Positions 1 to 12,069 of a DNA stretch of 64,000 bases are shown here, piece by piece; positions within the stretch are counted from its first letter, which is position 1, and each line of letters begins with the position of its first letter. Origin of the DNA: Anopheles merus (lineage: Eukaryota; Arthropoda; Insecta; Diptera; Culicidae); NCBI RefSeq assembly GCF_017562075.2, contig NC_054083.1, forward strand, positions 33,290,755 to 33,354,754, written 5' to 3'. Under the pieces are notes generated by a model. The model did not search any database. It had not been told where the DNA came from and saw only the letters and a program-made list of their open reading frames with translations. A program made the translations under genes and the position numbers.

Positions 1-1481
1 CCCGCCCAATGAGAGCTTCCTGGGCAATGGCGACACTTTAAAAGCTCCCCCAGAGGCGCCAGTAGAGATCAGATGCATTACATTTCCTGTCTGGGCCATT
101 ACATTTCCACATTATTGGCCCATCGGTAGAACAATAAAAAACAAAAACTCAATTTATTTTTCCCAAACTCTTTATTACTTTCACATTTGCATGCAAATCC
201 GTCGAATATTTTGTATGCCACATCGGTTGGACAGCTCCTTACAAACGGATTGTTTACGGCACAGCGCACAAAATACTTTCTTTCGCAGCTTCCTCTGTGT
301 TTTCCGTTCTTTTTCGTTCCGCGCCATCTACAATGTATGCTCAGTTTTTAGTTTGATTGATTTTTCAGTCCTATCTGAAGTGTGCTGAAGAAATTCGGTG
401 TTTTCCAAGCGGCGAAACTCTCCCTTCGTTCCGCCCCCTCCGCCCATACATTCACATTGTACACACGCTTGCATATATTTTGTTTGATATATTTGTTCGT
501 TTGTTCGTGACGACTGCTCCAGCTGGCGTGCAACCGGAAGCAAGTGTGTGTGTTTGTGTGCCTGATCGTATAATTTCGTTATTCATATCTACTGCATCGA
601 TGTTGCTTCATGTGCACACCACTACCACCACCACCACACTCTCCATTTTTCGCCTTCCACTCCGGCTGCACGAGCGCATGTACTTTTTTATCTAACCAAC
701 TACCTATAAAAGTGTGGTTCCTTAGTAAACGCTACAACATATTTACATTATACACACAACACACATACATATTTTCATGTTCTTTTTTTTGTTGCTAGCT
801 CACTGCGAGCTTTACAATATTTATACGTGTACGATTGTTTTCATTTTTTGTTTACGGGCTGTTTAGGACACATCGATTAGGCTTTGGGGCGCTTAGTCAT
901 CCTTCATGGACGCGTTTCCTGGCGCTTTCGTTTATAGCTACATTCGATTGGGAGTGTTTTTTCTTCAGACCATTCTACGGTCAGCTACGGTCGAAAAACG
1001 ACTTAAACTAAAGATGTCTTTGTTCGTGGCATAAGATTGCTTTGGAGATCCTTAGCTATATTCCTTTAACTAGCGAGTGTATCTAATTGTGAATGGTGAA
1101 AGGTCTTAACCGAAATGTAGAGAGTGACAGAGAAAAAAAAAGTACAGTTAATGGAGAATAACGAAAGGCATTTTTCAAATTTTGCCAAACTAATCTAAAC
1201 TATCTAAACTGTATCCTAAAAGGGAAATGAAAATGGAGAAAAAATAGTACACCATACTGTACACTATACGCGAATCTTCGTTAAACCATCAGGTCTGATA
1301 GCTAAACGATCGCTGCTACTTGCTTTATCTTCGGGCACGTTATCGATACACAACACAACAAACAACTAGCTATCGCAGCACCTAATGAAAGAGATCTCGA
1401 GAGGAAGTGTGAACTCTCGTGTTGTTTTTTCTTCTTCTTAACTTACGGCTCATCCCCGCTCGTGTTCGGCCGTCAGTGGCT
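1..1481 (-). other. 3' UTR of the ankyrin-SOCS gene and left-edge intergenic DNA
   Basis: No convincing coding sequence was found. The stop codon of the minus-strand ankyrin-SOCS gene is at 1482, so most of this stretch is probably its 3' UTR. Minus-strand AATAAA signals (TTTATT on the + strand) lie at 171-176 and 153-158. A plus-strand AATAAA at 133-138 suggests that a gene lying off the left edge ends here convergently. A frame open from base 2 to 388 could be the tail of that gene but shows no recognisable domain. Confidence 0.55.
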
Positions 1482-4400
1482 CTACTTGTCGAAGTTCATC
1501 ACGTACTCTTTCAACGGACCGGGCAGATTCAGCCGCGCTATGTTCGGGGCCAGCTTCTTGTCCAGGCTGTTGTAGATGCAGACGCGGCACAGCTGCTTCA
1601 GGCTGCGCGGCTTCTTGTACAGTGTAATGATTAGGTGGCGCAGGTTGTCGATCGACCGGTGCGGCACCTGCGCGATCAGCAGATTGTGCAGCGTCTTCAG
1701 GCAGTTGAACAGTGGTTCGTGCTTCATCGAGTAGTAGAACAGGTAGATGATGCGCTGGTACGTTTGCTCCCGGTCGAGTAGAATGAACTCTTTGCGCGTG
1801 ATCAGCATAATGTAGTAGAACAGCAGATAGTTGCGTGCATTGTTGCGGAACGAGCTGCGCAGGTTTTCGTTCCCATTCGAGGGACCGCCGGTGCCCGACC
1901 CGCCCGGTCCACCGCCGTTCCCGTTTGCCGCTGAGGAAGCACCACTGCCTCCTCCTCCAGCACCGCCCGTCACCACCACTCCACCCGGTCCACCATTGCT
2001 GGGGCCGCCGGCACTGCTGGCACTGCCGGAAGCGGTAGCGTCCACCGCACCACCCGGTGCGGCACCACGTATACCGCCGAAGTTGATGAAATCGTTTACG
2101 AAAATGATGGAAGAGTTGCTGCTGCTCGCCCCATTAGCCATCAGCTTGTTGCTGAGCGAAATGTTTGGATCGATGCCGTACTGGATCAGCAGCAGCAGCA
2201 GCTCGTACACGCACAGAATGTCCGGGCAGGTGCGCACGTTGACGATCATGTCGATCACCGACTGCAGGATGTGCTGGGAGGTGATGTTGCAGTCCAGCCC
2301 GTACTGCAGCAGCAGCAGGAGAATGTTTTTGATAAAGTCAAAGTTGGCGCGTTTCTGGATATCACAGTTGAGCGTAAAGTTCTCGGAGACGGTGAAGATG
2401 AGCACGTGGAGCGGCGTCAGGTTGGAGCGATAGGAGCAGTTTGGATTGGCGCCGTTTTGTAACAGTATTCGAATGCAGTTCAAATAGCAGACCTACGAGG
2501 GATTAAATGTAAAATTTGGCATTTAAACGGTGTGACATATTTTGGTTGGTATAAATTGCCGAAAATACCTTCATTGAGTGTGTGAAATGGTGCAGCGGAT
2601 CCTTGTTGATAAGTGGCACTAAACAGACCATAATAGGAACGGATCCATCCCGACCAACAATATTGGGGTCTCCTGCAATCAAAGAGATACATTATTTATT
2701 AAAATTTCATACGAATTTTTTTTTATCCTCATCTCTCTACTTACCTCCTTCTTTGATGAGCATGTTCAGCAGCTCGTAGCAAACCTCCCAGTCTCGTATA
2801 TGGCGAAAGACGCAGGCAAGCGCACTGTTTCCTGTTTGATTGATTGAGCTCTTAGCACCGTTCTGCAGTAGGAAGCGCACCAAATGCAACACATCCCATT
2901 TGTTCCACTTGTCGTAGCCATATCTGCAATAAACCATTTGTTAAGTAGTTTCCTCCTGAGGGGGTGACATGTTCACTACACATACCTGGCCTCCTCTAGG
3001 GCATACCGTACGATGATCGCGTGCAGTGGGGTGTTGCCCAAAGAATCGGGACTATTGATCAGTTCCTTGCAGCCCCGCTCCAACAGTATACGGATTGTGG
3101 TGAGTGTGTCTTCGGCCGACTTTCTCGCCGCCAGGATCACTAAAAAAAGAATACATTTCGATAAAGTTACTTGCATATGTTTTGCTTCTACGATATTGCA
3201 TGATTTCGTTTGTGAACGTACCAACATGCAGCAGCGTCATTTGCTGCGTGCAGGTGCGCACCGTCGTGATGGCACCGTGCTGTATCAGCAGCTCCAGAAA
3301 GCGTCCGTCGTGCAGCACCGCCTGGTGGATCGGGTAGTACTCGTCCTTGATCAGATTGATCTCGTCCGAGCGCGTCTGCACGAGATGCTGCACACACTTC
3401 CAGGCGCCCCGCTCGCAGGCAATGTGCAGCAGCGGCTTCCGCACCCGGAACGGCATCCACGGTTCCTCCATCTTTTGAGCCAGTATGTTCAGCACATTGA
3501 TCTGATCGCCGTCGATCGCGTAGCAGACGGCATTCTGCAGCTTCGTGTTCGGTCGCTCGCAAACCCTCACATCGTCCCCTTGATCTGTGTGTTAATAGAG
3601 AAAACAAAACAAAAATCATTCAAATTGCTCGTCATGTGGACATCTCGTTGTTCTGACTTACTTTTGTACTTCCCACTCTCTTCGCAGTTGTGCGAGTGTG
3701 CACCGGGAAAGCACATCCTTGCTTCGGTATCTATTCTAGCACCGTGTTTAAGCAGCAGCTCCACACATTCTTCGTAACTGTTGGAGTAGAAAAGCAGCAA
3801 AAGGGCATTAGAGATTAGTTACGCAAGGACTATTTGTGGAGCACAACGATGGAGGTAGTGTTCCCGATGTCTCACCCCTTCAGACAGGCTATGTGTAGTG
3901 GTAAGGAACACGAGCTCCGGTTCACATCCGGGCGATGTCTTTGCAGTAGCCACCTAGCTAGTTCTACATGGTTTAGTCCTACGCTTTTCTGCAGCAAATT
4001 GTATCCTGTTTCGTCGTGTATCGCAAGGATATTTTCGTACTGTGGAAGCATGAAAAGGAGAAATACATGAAATACGGTTAGAAGTTACTTTAGCAAAGTT
4101 AATCGATGTAAAACTATTAAACAAAAGTAGGGAATAATAATTCTGCATTCTACACATTACTAAGAGTTATGTTAAAATTAACAACAACAAAAAATGACTC
4201 CAGTACCATGTCCCAGTTTGATTTCGCAACGAATTAAGCGTATGCAAATATGGAGCGGCATCAAAAGGGAGAAGAGCGTTGCCTGCCTGCCTGCTCCCGG
4301 CGGAAGTGAATCGTATTCACGATTGATAATGAATGCACGGGAATTAGTTACAGATGCGTGCGTCATGCAAACACGCGCCACTCCTCCCGAGACAAGTATT

Positions 4401-5052
4401 ACACACACTCCCTGTCTCTCTTTCTATCTCATTTTTCATTCTCTTCTCTTCTGTTCCATGTAAAAAGGGCCAAACGGGAATCTACCGCAGATCAGTCCCT
4501 TGGAGCGAGTGAGCAGATGCAAAAGATCGTCTCGATACGATTGACGCACGTCAGGAATGGGACGCGGAGGAGGCTGGAAAATGTTTCATCGCCGGAATTT
4601 CGCTTGATTTCAATTTTGCCAATGATGTGGTGCCACTTGGTGGCGGCGCCTTATTTGTGTGTATACAAAACAGTTTTGTGGTTTTGCTTGTCGATTTTAG
4701 CAAACAATGCGCGCTTTGCGGACTGTGTTTTAAAGCAACAATCATCACCGCACTGTTTAGGGTTATTTGTTATGTGTTAACTTATAGAGGTTTTTCGCAG
4801 TATACGATCTAAGAAAGTTGTCAAGAAAGAAAAATTCGATTACAAAACACCATCCGTTGGTGGACAAATACGTACCTTCGGTATTTGAAGCAACAGTGGC
4901 TCTAGCCGCTGTATCGATATCTTTGGATTTGCCCTGAGTGCGTCGAAGATTGTGTTCACCTTTTCAACCGTCGTTTCCGACACCTTGTGGCCGTCGCGGT
5001 TGGAGAGCAGCGCGCTGCCGGACCGAAACACTTGGCTAACTGAGCCGCCCAT
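1482..5052 (-). CDS. Ankyrin-repeat and SOCS-box protein, 8 coding exons, 755 aa
   Basis: Exons on the minus strand: 5052-4876, 4039-3876, 3777-3662, 3584-3222, 3139-2986, 2923-2745, 2672-2569, 2492-1482. All introns are GT-AG and the total is 756 codons including the stop. The ATG opens an MGGSVSQVF N-terminus. Ankyrin repeats run from about residue 60 to 530, with repeated PLHIAC, TPLHA and LLLKHGA-type helices. The last 41 residues fit a SOCS box: an LKQLCRVCI core, then the LPGPLKEYV hydrophobic end. Known for the family: SOCS boxes bind Elongin B/C and Cullin, and the ankyrin part selects substrates for ubiquitination. A Gly/Ala/Ser-rich segment at about 555-630 separates the ankyrin and SOCS parts and is probably a disordered linker. 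The gene is divergent from eIF3i. The family call is firm; the exact orthologue is unknown. Confidence 0.88.
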
Positions 5053-6878
5053 GCTGGATGGCGAATGATGTTGTTTTTGCTTCTTTCACTTCAAAATCGA
5101 TCGTTCCTATGGAAACGTGTGTGCAGAAGTAAAAATGGGAAATCACGTTCCACTCGCCCCGGCTCTACACAACAGCCTCCTTTGCCTAATATTGCCACTC
5201 CGGATGAAAACGACCGGACCAGGCTAAGCAGTAACTGCATATGACACCTTTCCAGTAACGTAATTCACTACAGCCGATCGAAGTAATATGTGCTGACCTG
5301 CATTGGCCATCGGCAGGCCTACGTTGTGTCCTCTTGTGTGTGCGTGAGTGTGCAGGACTTTATCCGGGCCGTTCACTCAACACATTAGCCGATTGCGATA
5401 ATACTCTTGTGCGTAAATAGACACACAAGCACGCTTTAAGGGCACCGGGTGCGCAACGCTCGCCTCCCAGAGTGGATGGGGAAATTTCGGACAACTTTGC
5501 GCTCTCTCAGCTGGATGCTATAATGACTTATTCCACTTCCCAGCCTACGATGACGCACAAGCACAAAACACCACGTCCGTCGGCTACCACTGATTGCGCT
5601 ACTGCTTTATCGGCGGTAAATACTACAATACTTCCTCGACTGCCGCTAGCGATGATGCAGCTAATACTATTACTGTAACAATGACAACGGGCAGAACATA
5701 ACAGGCGAAGCTCTGACGGTTGACCTTTAGCATTCTCCACCGGACGCGTTGCTGCGCTTTCTACGGGCTTCCTTCCCGCGCACTTCTCCCCAATACACCA
5801 TCACTACCAACGCGCTGTCTAGAGGACATGTATCCTTCCCAAAGCCTTTCGCATTATGCAATTTGATGCTACCAAGCGCACACTGGACTGGACACACGCA
5901 GACACGGACTTTGTAAGGGCCGGGGCTGGGCTGGCTCCCTAACCATTCTGTCTCACACCATTTGTTTTGATGCAACGCTCCCATCAGCAGCAGCTGGCCT
6001 TAGCTGTGCAGCTGCACTTTTGGCTGGCTTTCTCGAAACACGACAGGAAAAAACGCACAAGCATGCTCTTGCTACTTGCACAACTCACTAGACGCTGCCC
6101 CAGCATGGGAAGCAGCATTTCTTTCTTTGCAGCCGTGTTTTCACAGCTCCACAAAGCCACCTAGTCTGTCACCATGTTTTTTTGGTCGGGGAAAATCAAT
6201 ACACTGGTGAGGGCAAGCTTCCGAAACCTTTTTTCAAGGTCCACGATAAACCACGACCACCATTGGGGCTAAATCGTAGCACGACACGCGTTGCAGCACA
6301 CAGCCATGCGGTTTGGTTGGAGCAATTGCGGTTAAATGGACTGGAGTTGTTGGGTCGTATCGAACGCTAGCAGTGCTGGGACTTTTCGCTCATTGCTACC
6401 AGCCCTTCATTGTCACTAATGCAATTGTTGCTTTCTTTTGAGTTTTCGTCGTTTTTTTCGCTCTGTTGTTGCGGACCTTCGCATGTTTTGACGTACACGC
6501 ATCTGTCCCAAAACATTGCGAACGGCCACGATTGCCCATGCAGCATCGAGCAGCATTGACGTCACAGAATGTTATTGTTGTATTTTTAGATAAATAATCA
6601 GTTCAACTTTCATTTAATTGTATACTTTATACAGAGTTGTTTCTTTTATGTGATATAATCGATCGGTGTACGATTTTTAATTTACATTAAAATAATTCCT
6701 ATATTTGCTACATGGGCACCGTTCGCAACACCCGGCGTGACGTTGTTGACAGCACGCTCGTTTGGCGTTTGACAGCGAAATTGCCAAAAAGTCTTTCCAG
6801 CGATTTGCATTTTGTCGTACACCTCGCCGTCCGTAGATTATTCCATTTTCCATCGAATAAAGGACGTGTGCAAGCAAA
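5053..6878. promoter_or_regulatory. Divergent promoter region between ankyrin-SOCS and eIF3i
   Basis: This 1.8 kb head-to-head spacer holds no convincing coding sequence. The right end (about 6700-6878) should contain the eIF3i transcription start and 5' UTR. The left end should contain the 5' UTR of the ankyrin-SOCS gene. Exact start sites cannot be fixed from sequence alone. Confidence 0.55.
6557..6564. promoter_or_regulatory. CRE-like palindrome
   Basis: A perfect TGACGTCA palindrome, the consensus for CREB/ATF-type bZIP factors, lies about 315 bp upstream of the eIF3i start codon. An 8-mer can occur by chance, so function is only suggested. Confidence 0.3.
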
Positions 6879-8145
6879 ATGGTACGTAAAGGACTTTCCC
6901 GGCTTGCGGTTGAAAGCATCGTCGGTAGCAAAAACTACAGTGCAGCTACCGTTGAGCTGAATATTCCATCTGGGAGTTGTGCCTCTAACCTCACAAAACG
7001 CAGCGAATGTTGCCGATGGAAGGAGGGGTGCCCAGCAGTGAACAACACACAGAGTGAGATTGCATCCTCCTTTTCTTTCACCATTCCAGAAACCGTTGAT
7101 GCTGCAAGGACATCAGCGTGCCATCACGCAAATCAAATACAACCGCGAGGGCGATCTGATCTTTTCCTCGGCCAAGGACAGCAAACCGAGCGTGTGGTAC
7201 TCGCTGAACGGCGAGCGTCTCGGTACGTTCAATGGACACATCGGTGCCGTCTGGTGTGTCGACGTGGATTGGACGACGACCCGGTTGATTACCGGCGCCG
7301 GTGACATGAACACATTGTGCGTATCCTTGCGAGTCGAAGCGAAGAAAGAGCTCTGATTTTTAATCTGGCCCCTCATTTCACCGTATTTCAGTTTGTGGGA
7401 CGTTGAAACCGGTACAGCGCTGGGCAAGATTCCGTGCAACTCGTCCGTGCGTACGTGCAACTTTAGCTTCTCCGGCAACCAGGCCTCCTACTCGACGGAT
7501 CGGGCGATGAACCACCCGTGCGAGCTGTTCGTGATCGATGTGCGAAACATCGACGCCAGCATCAGCAGTGCCGACCCAGTATTGAAGCTGACGATGAACG
7601 AGCAGCAAAGCAAGATCACGTCGATGCTGTGGGGCGCCCTGGATGAGACGGTCATTACCGGGCACGAGAACGGTTCGCTGCGCATCTGGGATTTGCGCGC
7701 GGTGAAGGAGCTCAACTCGGTGAACGACCACACCGCCAGCATTACGGACATGCAGATGTCGAGCGACGGTACGATGTTCGTCTCGTCGTCGAAGGATTGC
7801 TCCGCCAAGCTGTTCGATTCGGATTCGCTGATGTGCTTGAAGACGTTCAAAACCGAGCGGCCGGTCAACTCGGCCTGCATCAGCCCGCTGTTCGAGCATG
7901 TCGCGCTCGGCGGCGGCCAGGACGCGATGGAGGTCACCACGACCTCGACGCAGGCCGGCAAGTTCGATTCCCGCTTCTTCCATCTGGTGTACGAGGAGGA
8001 GTTTGCGCGCGTGAAGGGACACTTCGGTCCGATCAACAGCATGGCATTCCATCCGGATGGTAAAAGTTTCGCGACGGGCGGTGAGGACGGTTTTGTGCGC
8101 CTTCAAGTGTTTGACTCTTCGTACTACGAGCATACGTTCGAGTAG
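6879..8145 (+). CDS. eIF3i: Translation initiation factor eIF3 subunit i (WD40), 327 aa
   Basis: Exons 6879-6881, 7090-7316 and 7392-8145. The first coding exon supplies only the ATG, followed directly by GTACGT. Exon 2 begins with the AAA codon, so the protein starts MKPLMLQGH as in other eIF3i proteins (Drosophila Trip1). WD40 repeats fill the whole protein, with recognisable pieces such as GDLIFSSAKD, KITSMLWG, GGGQDAMEVTTTS, KGHFGPINS and SGGEDGFVR-like blade ends. The length matches the roughly 325 aa family. Role known for the family: a beta-propeller subunit of the eIF3 complex that helps assemble the 43S preinitiation complex in the cytoplasm. The gene is divergent from the ankyrin-SOCS gene. 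Homology is very clear. Confidence 0.97.
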
Positions 8146-10965
8146 AGAGAGAGAGCGCGTCCTATTTGTTGTGCTATTGTACTGAACGAGAATACAGCAA
8201 GAACGTGCATAAAAACATTAAACAAGCGACAGATCGTGCAGCGGTGTTAAGTAACTAGCGTGATAAGTGGAAAACGTGTGAAATCTCCCAGAGTGCGCAA
8301 ATTTAACATCAACTAGCGCACATCCGACGGCGGGACCATGCGTATCGGTACCGGACGTCCAGGTGTTTGGGAAAGGAATAAACGAGGGAGTGGAGAGTGG
8401 GAGAGAAAAAAGAATCGTGTAAGCGTTTTAATTTGTCTTGGATTTTCTAAAAATTTCAGGATTGCACAAAACGCTATGCGGTATACATTTGGACCGTTTT
8501 TAGACATTTTCCCATCAGTACAGCAGACCAGAACCAGGAGCAGAATGAGTTCCGTGTCAGTTTCTGAGTCAGAAAAGATTCTAGTAAGAGTTTTGGTCCA
8601 GATTCAATATCACGATTAATACAGGTTCGGAATTTGTTGGAGAACTAAACAAGGGGTTCGGAATTTATTACAAGAACAGGACAAGATTCGCGTTCAGCTC
8701 CAGAATCAGTTCCAGTTCAGATCAGTTCAAGAATCTGGGAAGGTTGGAATCAATTGCTAACGGAAATCATTTTTGTTCTCGGATCGTTATGAATTCCGTA
8801 ACAGTGCCGAATACAAATAGAACGGATTGAGTACCTGCATCAAAACGAACTGTTTCAGTTTTAGGTTCCAAAGTTCGGTATTTGTTCCCGTACCGTGATA
8901 GATGCAGAACTTTCCGAAATGTTATTGTAAATTACCTGAAAAATATCCCAGCGCTGCTTTCTATCCCGCCGAATTTGAAAAAAAGACACAGAATCACAGT
9001 TTTTAAATCATTTCTGCAATCCGCACATCGCTTTGAGCTACCCTGTACCGGGCAGTGCCGAACTCACCGCTCTAAACGCATCGAGACAGCCCCTCCCCCC
9101 CTCCGCTACCCCTCATTAGACAAACACCGAGCTCACCAACGCTTCAAAACGGTGCGATTTTCCCTCGCTGGCAAGCGTTTTTGAAAGTTATTGTGAGTGT
9201 TTAATATGGCCGCCAAAAATCTCGCACTGTTATGCAATTGTGTTGGTGGACAAAATTAAATGACCAAAAAAAAAACCCTTTACCACCCCCTCATTGACTC
9301 CACGGGGTCCCCCGCTTATTTCATATCCCCGCTTTTTCGCTATTTATCATTTGCCGTCTGCTAAACGAAGTCTTTTTATATTCCGTTTAGGTTAGGAGCT
9401 TGAGCCGTTTAGAACCCATTTAGTGGTCGTTTAGTGGAGTTGTGGCACTTGGAAACTACCGAACGATCACAATATTCTATCCTCCCCTGCCACAGTAATT
9501 CATTTTGTTTTCCTGAAAGGTGAGGAAGAGCAACTTAATCGACAAGAGGCTTGTTAATCTAATCCTTAAGATCAAGTATTTATTAACTAATTTACCCGGC
9601 GCTGGATTTTTTGACATGCCACATTCTTGCGCTGCTGCGGCTATCCAATGCGTTGCACAGTAATCTAAAACCTTTCAGCTTTTGATAAAATAACACGTGC
9701 ACCCATTTTCTATTGATTTTCGTACAAAATAATCAACAATATTGAGCATTTTTGATTCACATCAGTAACACGATTTGTTTACGTTTTTATCACGCGCTCA
9801 TGTGCGCGAAAGAGATGGCATGACACAACGAGCGAGAACATACAGCGCGATTTTGGAACGTCAAAAACCCTCGTCATGTTGTGCGGGAGCTGCAGCATTG
9901 AAATCAATTCCAAACTGTTTAGAAAAAATCAAAATGCAGAGGTGAAGCGAAAGTGTGTAACGAGATCCTACCCGAGCGATGTAAAAATGTGTGTGTGTGT
10001 TGAGAATGTAAAATGAAGCTTGTGAACATCTAGCGGAAAAGTGTGGTGTATCTCAACACCATTTGTGAAGTGTGAACAGGAATCGACAGGATTTGGTACA
10101 ACTCTGGAAATCAGGAAAAACAACTCCTACAGAGAAAGGATACGCAAGACACACACATACATATGAAGTGCAGGAAGAAGCTCGTTGGTAGGATCTGCTG
10201 CTTCCCCTTTACTACACGGCAGCAAGTTGAGTTCCGTTTGCGTGCGATTGTAAGTTTCTCTCATCCCTCGCTCGTGTAAATCATGACACACTGCTTGCTG
10301 GTTTCTTCCCACGGTAAGCCATCCTTGCAAATAATGTGTTACAGAGGACACAAGCACACATACTACACACTCACACACGTGTTTTTATGTAACGCTCCCT
10401 CGCCCTGTCCATCCGTTAAACCGTTTTGCCGCTCGCTGACTCTTTCTTTCTCTCCCTTCTTTCTCTCTCTCTCTGTGTCGCTCATTCCATCCCGCTCTGG
10501 CTGCTCCGGACGCGCGCGCTGTGCCCGTTCCATGCCGTTGCACTTCGGTTACCTGCATCGGTGCACCACCGCAGCAGCAGCACCACCAGCGCATCATACA
10601 TCATTCGCATCGATCGGCGGACGGCCAACGGACACTAACGTGTGAGGGTCGCCGTGCGAGCGCTGCTGCTTTCGTTGCACCACTTTCTACTGTTTCGTCG
10701 GGCGTGTAAAGTAGGCAGTGCTTGGAGTTGACCGATATCCGTTTCTTTTTTTCGGGGATTTTCTTTTCTGCCATTACTCCTTCCCTGGATAGATCCGTGC
10801 CCGGCAGCTCCCATGCGAGTAATAGCGGGATACAAAGAAACAGTACACCCCAACCGTCGTTACAGTGTAGTGCTGTGCTGTGTGTAGTGCTGTAATAAAC
10901 GTGCCACTTTCCCGGAAGGAGGAAATCGCACACACACACACACACATACTTCCGCTGCCAATAGG
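8146..10965 (+). other. eIF3i 3' UTR, intergenic DNA and 5' leader of the next gene
   Basis: No credible coding exon was found. An ATTAAA poly(A) signal at 8217-8222 probably ends eIF3i transcripts about 75 nt after the stop. Around 8510-8890 there is a degenerate patchwork of GGTTCGGAATTT and CAGTTCCAG-like words, possibly a decayed repeat. Roughly 10000-10965 is rich in CA and CT tracts, including a short (CA)n at 10928-10946, and is probably promoter and 5' UTR of the zinc-finger gene. Confidence 0.5.
8217..8222 (+). terminator. Poly(A) signal ATTAAA for eIF3i
   Basis: This is the first canonical variant hexamer downstream of the eIF3i stop codon, about 72 nt away. It is inferred to direct 3' end formation. 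Confidence 0.5.
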
Positions 10966-12069
10966 ATGATGGATTGCACCCACAGCGGTAACGGTGGTAG
11001 TGGCGTAAGCGGCACCAGCACCGGATGCCACAAGAACGATCTGAACCTGCTGGTAAAGAATATCGTCAAGACACTGCTGACCACCTCGAAGTACCTGCAC
11101 TGCCCGTTCTGTGCCGACGAGTATCTGTTCGAGTTTACGCTCAAGCACCATCTGCTGAAGAACCACGAGCGCGACCTGGAGAAGATTGTCCGCTCGCCGG
11201 ACGCCAGCATCCGGTTCTGCGAGAGCAACATCTGCCCGTACTGTGGCGCCCTGTTCTACTACATCTCCGCCCTGCCCAAGCATATCATGAACAGCCACAG
11301 CCGCGAATGTCTGATGAAGTGGCAAGCGATCGAGCAGGAGAACAGCCTGGTGCGCAAGCTGGCGAACGATCCGAGCATCCAGTGCGTGCCCTGTTCGCCC
11401 GGGCTGAGCGACTTTTTCGACGAGCTTACGACGACGACGACGGCGACGGGTGGCGACGCAGGTCGCCCGACCGCCGGTAGCAGAAACATCATGCAGCTTA
11501 CCAAACCGTCGCCCCTGCTCAAGACGGCCCTGCGCAACGTGAACAGGATTACGGTGGCCGCGAACGGTGGCAACGGTGGCATCGATCCAACCGGCACGTC
11601 CGCCTGGTCGAGCTTCGGGTTCGACGGTACGCAAACGCGCCGCAGCGGCAACCTCACCAACCAATCCGTCCGACGCGAGCTAAACTTCGGCGACGATCGG
11701 TCGTCCGTCCGGCGGGAGGACGGTTGCTCGCCCGTCAGTGGCTCGCCGTCGCTCTGCAATCTGATCGCGGGCAGCTGCTCCCCCTCGCCGAGCAGCGAGT
11801 CGATCTCGTCCGCCCGCAAGCCCAAGTTCCAGCGCAAGCGCTTCAATCTGCGCTCCATCAAGCCGAAGCTTAACTTCCGGAAGTACGTGCTGTCGAAGTT
11901 TTCGAAAAAGTACCACTGCAAGATCGTCACCAGCACGCCGAACAACTTCCTGGACGATGGGCTGAGCAGTGGCGGCGGCTGCGGCGGCGGCGGCGGCGGC
12001 GGCAGCAGCCGCGACACGACCCGCTTCCTGCACAACCAGGAGCGCTGGAACCGGATTCACTTCGAATGA
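10966..12069 (+). CDS. C2H2 zinc-finger protein, unrecognised, 367 aa
   Basis: A single open coding exon that starts with two adjacent ATGs. Two atypical C2H2 fingers can be seen: C46/C49 with H62/H67 (core HCPFCADEY), and C90/C93 with H106/H111 (core ICPYCGALF). Each is followed by a NH or SH ending like that of nucleic-acid-binding fingers. The middle is Ser/Thr/Gly-rich and probably disordered. A strongly basic stretch follows at about 300-340 (KPKFQRKRFNLRSIKPKL), a possible nuclear-localisation or nucleic-acid contact. A poly-Gly run follows it, encoded by GGC repeats. Codon bias is strongly G/C-ending, as in neighbouring real genes, and the open frame is long. Nuclear DNA or RNA binding is inferred. 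I cannot name an orthologue. Confidence 0.8.
   Translation: MMDCTHSGNGGSGVSGTSTGCHKNDLNLLVKNIVKTLLTTSKYLHCPFCADEYLFEFTLKHHLLKNHERDLEKIVRSPDASIRFCESNICPYCGALFYYISALPKHIMNSHSRECLMKWQAIEQENSLVRKLANDPSIQCVPCSPGLSDFFDELTTTTTATGGDAGRPTAGSRNIMQLTKPSPLLKTALRNVNRITVAANGGNGGIDPTGTSAWSSFGFDGTQTRRSGNLTNQSVRRELNFGDDRSSVRREDGCSPVSGSPSLCNLIAGSCSPSPSSESISSARKPKFQRKRFNLRSIKPKLNFRKYVLSKFSKKYHCKIVTSTPNNFLDDGLSSGGGCGGGGGGGSSRDTTRFLHNQERWNRIHFE

Noticed and set aside
2..388. Open frame from the left edge as the 3' exon of another gene
   Set aside because: It has no recognisable motif, mixed composition and an AATAAA inside it at 133-138; it cannot be supported without sequence to the left.
7378..8133. 251-codon minus-strand frame opposite eIF3i
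   Set aside because: It is a shadow of the strongly biased eIF3i exon; the plus strand is an unmistakable WD40 protein.
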